Made by a program: the position numbers and the translations under genes. From an uncultured Clostridia bacterium (GTDB lineage Bacteria > Bacillota > Clostridia > Oscillospirales > Acutalibacteraceae): a DNA stretch of 38,277 nt. The stretch lies in NCBI GenBank assembly GCA_937916195.1, contig CALFTO010000067.1, forward strand, positions 1-38,277. Direction: 5' to 3'. The notes below the pieces were generated by a model. That model had not been told where the DNA came from and did no database searches. It worked only from the letters and a program-made list of their open reading frames with translations. Of the stretch, positions 34,683 to 38,277 are shown in pieces (position 1 is the stretch's first letter; each line of letters starts with the position of its first letter).

Positions 34683-35426
34683 TTAAATCGTGATTATCGG
34701 CGATTTTTGACCCGCGATAACACATTCAATATCAAAGTAATTTTTTATTCTATCTGCCAATGGCTTGATTGCAATGTTTTCAGTTTCAAAATGACCCGCA
34801 CAAACAAGTAAAATACCCATTTCATCAGCATCAAGAAAACTATGGTGTGAGCCATCACCTGTAAGTAACGCATCACAATTCAATTCTTTGGCAAGCTGAA
34901 GATAATCACTGCCCGAGCCACTGCAAACAGCAATCTTTTTTATTGTCTTTTCAATAGAATTATATCTGACAACTCCATTAAGTTTTGATTTAATATACTG
35001 TGCAAATTCATTGGAACTCATTTCAGTTGTAAGCTCTCCAACATTAAGACAAGTATTTTCGATTTTTACTATATTTTCAAGTTCAACAGTATCGCAAAGA
35101 ATATCGTTAACACCCTCTATTGCCTTATCATAGTTTGTATGTGCACAAATGATGCTCAAATCATTTTTAACAAGCTTATAAACTAAACTGTCGGCAGTAA
35201 GCTCTGAAAGTGGTTTAAAAATTATAGGATGATGAGTTACAATTAAATCAGCACCGCAAGAAATAGCCTGATTTATTACATCTTCTGTACAATCAAGAGC
35301 AAACATAATTTTGTTAATAGTTTTATTCTCGTCGCCAACTAATAAACCAGCATTGTCCCATTCTTCTGCGGTATTGAAAGGTGCTATTGAGTCAATAAAA
35401 TTATAGATTTCTCTTACAGTTGCCAT
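34683..35426 (-). CDS. Nif3-like dinuclear metal-centre protein (DUF34/YqfO family)
   Basis: This 247-residue protein has the Nif3 metal-ligand pattern: THHPIIF (H65, H66), HTNYD (D100), and the later GDGSHH and AGHFETE segments. It lacks the ~100-residue PII-like insert of B. subtilis YqfO, so it is the short form. Family members bind two metal ions; the substrate is disputed. Its start overlaps the trmK end by 13 bases, the usual arrangement in Firmicutes. Confidence 0.93.
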   Translation of the reverse strand: MATVREIYNFIDSIAPFNTAEEWDNAGLLVGDENKTINKIMFALDCTEDVINQAISCGADLIVTHHPIIFKPLSELTADSLVYKLVKNDLSIICAHTNYDKAIEGVNDILCDTVELENIVKIENTCLNVGELTTEMSSNEFAQYIKSKLNGVVRYNSIEKTIKKIAVCSGSGSDYLQLAKELNCDALLTGDGSHHSFLDADEMGILLVCAGHFETENIAIKPLADRIKNYFDIECVIAGQKSPIITI

Positions 35427-36082
35427 TTTTTCAACTCCCCTACTATTTTTTCAAGTTCATAACAATCTTTCCCTGCATTTTGTAATGCTACAAGCTTTTT
35501 ATTATATTTTTCGTATATATGATTAAGATAAATTTTTGAAGGCTCATCATTATTTAACGGCAGTTTTCCAACTATTAAATCAATGTCATTGTAATCAAAT
35601 TTTTCATCACAATAATATGCACTGATGACTATGTAAAGCTTATCCTTATCAGTTGTAGCAATTTCTTTATCAATAATAAATCCATTATTATAAAGTGTTT
35701 CGCGTAATTCTTCGGCGTGGGTCATAGGCTGAAGAATTAAATGAATATCTTTATTTTTCAACCATTTTGTTCGCTCAACAAATTGAGCAATCAGCAAGCC
35801 CCCCATGCCAGCCACAGCGATTTCATTTACTTCGCCATCGGTGAAATTGTCAAGACCGTCAGATAAACGAAGTTCAATTTTTTCGGTAAGATTATATGCT
35901 TCAGCCGTTTCTCTTGCATTTTCAAGAGGTCCTTTGCGCAAATCTGCAGCGATAGCATTATCAATTATTCCATTTTTAATTAGAAATACAGGCAAATAAG
36001 CGTGGTCTGTGCCAATATCGGCAAATTTTGTATTTCTTCTGACCAAGCTTGCCACTGCAGAAAGTCTGCTATCAAGTTGCAT
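35414..36082 (-). CDS. trmK: tRNA (adenine(22)-N1)-methyltransferase TrmK
   Basis: TrmK methylates N1 of A22 in tRNA. I use the ATG at 36082 (222 residues), 8 bases after AAGG; an in-frame GTG at 36091 lies within that site. The SAM motif is ADIGTDHAYLP (21-31), followed by DG at 75-76 and AGMGG (91-95). In Bacillus it lies beside sigA and dnaG; here neither is present, and a terminator separates it from the upstream DUF1858 gene. Confidence 0.94.
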   Translation of the reverse strand: MQLDSRLSAVASLVRRNTKFADIGTDHAYLPVFLIKNGIIDNAIAADLRKGPLENARETAEAYNLTEKIELRLSDGLDNFTDGEVNEIAVAGMGGLLIAQFVERTKWLKNKDIHLILQPMTHAEELRETLYNNGFIIDKEIATTDKDKLYIVISAYYCDEKFDYNDIDLIVGKLPLNNDEPSKIYLNHIYEKYNKKLVALQNAGKDCYELEKIVGELKKWQL

Positions 36083-36100
36083 ATATCTCACCTTCTTAAC

Positions 36101-36127
36101 AAAATCCCCCTATAAGTGTATAGGGGG
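36101..36127 (-). terminator. Terminator after the ileS-DUF1858 unit
   Basis: On the minus strand a 9-base-pair stem (CCCCCTATA/TATAGGGGG, 36106-36127) with a four-base loop is followed by ATTTTGTT. It lies between the DUF1858 stop and the trmK ribosome binding site, so trmK needs readthrough or its own promoter in this 55-base gap, which I cannot identify. Confidence 0.75.
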
Positions 36128-36137
36128 AATGTTTTAA

Positions 36138-36350
36138 TTATTTGCTTGCGTTTTCTTTAAGAAAAGCGTTAATTCCTTCTACGAATTCATCGGGGTCAAC
36201 ACCATGAACCATACAAGCCTGCTCAACAGTTTCGCCTCTTGCTGAGGGGCAACCGAGACAGTGCATACCGAGATTTAAGAAAAACGGTACTGTTTCTCTT
36301 GCATTATCAAGGATTTCGCCGATATTCATATCTTTAGTAACCTGAAACAT
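36138..36350 (-). CDS. DUF1858 small protein (hybrid-cluster-associated type)
   Basis: This 70-residue protein begins MFQVTKDMNIGEILDN and holds a CLGCPSARGET segment with paired cysteines (C31 and C34). This is the DUF1858 pattern, found alone or fused to redox and hybrid-cluster proteins. Metal binding is plausible but unproven. It starts 3 bases after the ileS stop, whose last codons contain AAGGAG, so it is co-translated with ileS. Confidence 0.86.
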   Translation of the reverse strand: MFQVTKDMNIGEILDNARETVPFFLNLGMHCLGCPSARGETVEQACMVHGVDPDEFVEGINAFLKENASK

Positions 36351-36352
36351 TT

Positions 36353-38277
36353 TTATTCTCCTTTTGCTACGGATACAGTAACTTTCTTATCATTTACTGT
36401 GAACTCGTTTGAGTAATCTGCTTTAATTTCAGCATTAATAACAAGGTTGTCTGCAAGAAGTTCGCTTGCTACATAATTGAGCTTTTCAGTAAGAGCATTA
36501 ATGATAAACTCATCTTCAACTGTAATTGAAGCGATAATTCTCTGTTCAACCTGATATCCTGCATCCTTACGAGCAACCTGACATTGACGAATAATATCAC
36601 GAACAACGCCTTCTTTAAGAAGCTCGTCAGTAAGAACAACATCAAGTGCTACAACACATTCTGCATCGAACTCAGCAGAAACAATACCCTTCTTTGTCTT
36701 TGACTGAACATTGAAGATTGAGCTGTCAAACTTTTCGTCCCAACCGGGAACTGCAACTTCACAGCCTGCAATTACTGTAGTTGTGAGTGCTGACATCTCG
36801 TCCTCTGAAAGTGCTTCAAGAGTCTGTTTCATTTTGTTAACATTTTGTTTGAGAACTGCACCTGCAACCTTGAAGTTAACAGTCAAGAATTTATCTTCAA
36901 GAACATTTACATCATTGATATATTCAATAAACTTGATATTAAGCTCGTCAAGAATATTCTTCTCAAATGTCTTGATTTTATCCGCTTTGTCTGCATCACA
37001 GCATACGAAAAGCTTTGCAAGAGGCTGACGAACTTTAATCTGCTGTTCATTACGAAGTCTCATTGCAACGGCAATTACTTCGCGAACAAGCTTTGTCTGT
37101 TCAATAACACCATTATCTTCAACACCTTCAAGTGCTGTGGGCCAATCACTCAAATGAACTGACTCTGCCGCTGTGGGTTCACAAACCTTAATAAGTTTCT
37201 GCCAGATATACTCTGTCATAAATGGCATAATTGGAGCCATAACCTGTGTACAAGCCTTGAGCGCATTAAAGAGTGTCCAATAAGCAACCATCTTATCCTG
37301 CTCGTCTTCTGTTTTCCAGAAGCGACGACGGTTTGTTCTGATATACCAGTTTGAAATATCATCAACAAATGCTTCAAAATCTTTAATAAGTGCGAATGAC
37401 TTATAATCATCCATATTAGCAGTTGCTTTATTAATAAACTCGTTTGTTCTCACAAGAAGCCACTTGTCAGTTGGTGTCATAAGTGAGAAATCGGGCTTAT
37501 AGTTTGTGAAATCGGGTTTATCAAGCTGTGCATAGGTATCAAAGAATGTGTAAATATTCCAGAAACCGAGCATCTTTCTTCTTGCTTCGTCACCGAGATT
37601 ATAACCAAAACGAACATCGTTGGTGTTTGGTGCACTTGCATAAAGATAACGAACTGTATCAGCACCGATTTTCTCTGCAGCCTCATCAAACTTAATCATA
37701 AAGCCTGTCTTTGAGAATTTAGAGCCGTCTTCAGAAACAACCATACCGTTGGTAACAACTCTCTCATAAGGTGCTTTACCAACAAGAACAGTACTCATAA
37801 AGAGCATTGAATAGAACCAAAGTCTAACCTGCTCGTGCATTTCAGTAACCCACTCTGCAGGGAAGTTCTTTTCCCATGCTTCGCGGTCTGTAAAATAACC
37901 GAGTGTTGAGAATGGAACGATACCTGCATCAAGCCAAACGTCACCAATTTCAGGAACACGAGAAACCTCTTTACCACAGTGCTCGCACTTAATCTTAACT
38001 TCGTCAACCCAAGGTCTGTGAAGCTCGGGAAGTGCGTCAACTTGAGCGGGGTCAACAGCCTTTTCACGAAGCTCTGCCTTTGAACCGATAACTGTTACAT
38101 GACCGCAATCACAAGGATAGAAAGGAAGAGGCATACCGTAATAACGTTTACGTGAAATATTCCAGTCGCCCATATTGTTGAGCCAGTCATTCATACGTTT
38201 GCCGTTTGAAGCAGGCTCCCACTTAACTGAATTTGCACATTCAATAAGCTTGGGCTTAATTTCACTTGTTCTGATAT
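36353..38277 (-). CDS. ileS: Isoleucyl-tRNA synthetase, 5' end outside the window
   Basis: IleRS charges tRNA(Ile). About 641 C-terminal residues are present of an expected ~1040; the frame continues through the right window edge, so the ATG at 38194 is internal. Seen are GDWNISRKRYYG (catalytic core), a zinc-like set CDCG and CEHCG, the anticodon-binding domain (with DDISNWYIRTNRRRFW), and a C-terminal extension resembling the DUF5915 region. The KMSKS loop reads KFSKT, keeping both lysines. The HIGH motif and most of the editing domain lie beyond the window. The type-2-like C-terminus agrees with a Clostridial IleRS, but the class is not certain from this fragment. Confidence 0.95.
   Translation of the reverse strand, partial: IRTSEIKPKLIECANSVKWEPASNGKRMNDWLNNMGDWNISRKRYYGMPLPFYPCDCGHVTVIGSKAELREKAVDPAQVDALPELHRPWVDEVKIKCEHCGKEVSRVPEIGDVWLDAGIVPFSTLGYFTDREAWEKNFPAEWVTEMHEQVRLWFYSMLFMSTVLVGKAPYERVVTNGMVVSEDGSKFSKTGFMIKFDEAAEKIGADTVRYLYASAPNTNDVRFGYNLGDEARRKMLGFWNIYTFFDTYAQLDKPDFTNYKPDFSLMTPTDKWLLVRTNEFINKATANMDDYKSFALIKDFEAFVDDISNWYIRTNRRRFWKTEDEQDKMVAYWTLFNALKACTQVMAPIMPFMTEYIWQKLIKVCEPTAAESVHLSDWPTALEGVEDNGVIEQTKLVREVIAVAMRLRNEQQIKVRQPLAKLFVCCDADKADKIKTFEKNILDELNIKFIEYINDVNVLEDKFLTVNFKVAGAVLKQNVNKMKQTLEALSEDEMSALTTTVIAGCEVAVPGWDEKFDSSIFNVQSKTKKGIVSAEFDAECVVALDVVLTDELLKEGVVRDIIRQCQVARKDAGYQVEQRIIASITVEDEFIINALTEKLNYVASELLADNLVINAEIKADYSNEFTVNDKKVTVSVAKGE

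Noticed and set aside
1..38277. CRISPR arrays, tRNA or rRNA genes, insertion sequences, phage genes
   Set aside because: No direct repeat series, tRNA cloverleaf, rRNA motif, transposase or phage protein was seen.

Overview
The window is AT-rich, gene-dense chromosomal DNA from a low-GC anaerobic Firmicute. I place it in the class Clostridia, probably near the Oscillospiraceae/Ruminococcaceae. The grounds are the gene order yicC-remA-gmk-rpoZ-priA-def-fmt-rsmB-rlmN-prpC, the S-box (SAM-I) and RFN (FMN) riboswitches, an RqcH/NFACT protein, a cyclic-di-AMP synthase with a CdaR partner, and a Cys-type sulfatase of the kind matured by anaerobic enzymes. The taxonomic placement is inference. I see no rRNA, tRNA, CRISPR array, phage or insertion sequence, and no gap longer than about 150 bases between genes.

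Region 1 (1-28088, all on the minus strand) is a series of housekeeping operons with very short gaps and many overlapping stop/start codons. Read in the direction of transcription (right to left) it holds: a cytoplasmic sulfatase; an aspartate-type aminotransferase with its own promoter; ispD-ispF (isoprenoids), ending at a terminator; a DUF3343/cysteine desulfurase pair; cdaA-cdaR (cyclic-di-AMP) with a predicted promoter; a repeat-containing lipoprotein; a response regulator and histidine kinase; a DUF1385 membrane protein; prmC; a site-2-type protease; scpA-scpB (condensin); a DUF2953 membrane protein with GerW/YtfJ; a DacF-type carboxypeptidase; rluB; a small unassigned protein; and then the yicC-remA-gmk-rpoZ-priA-def-fmt-peptidase-rsmB-rlmN-prpC block, which runs off the left edge. 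coaBC, which sits between rpoZ and priA in Bacillus subtilis, is absent here.

Region 2 (28118-32932, plus strand) opens at back-to-back promoters shared with the sulfatase. It has manA plus a sugar-type MFS transporter, then ribU under an FMN riboswitch whose near-perfect promoter lies inside the end of the transporter gene, then metK under a SAM-I riboswitch, then a small DUF378 membrane protein and a terminator.

Region 3 (32923-38277, minus strand) carries ileS (truncated by the right edge), a DUF1858 protein, a terminator, trmK, a Nif3-family gene and rqcH, converging on the region 2 terminator.

The most interesting signals are regulatory. Two near-identical palindromes that match the core of the NrdR box lie at the cdaA promoter, one overlapping the -10 element. 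The SAM riboswitch shows its switching logic openly, because the 5' strand of its P1 helix is repeated exactly in the terminator. The cyclic-di-AMP genes are followed by an unassigned lipoprotein and a two-component system instead of the usual glmM. I found no clear-cut new defence or mobile system.
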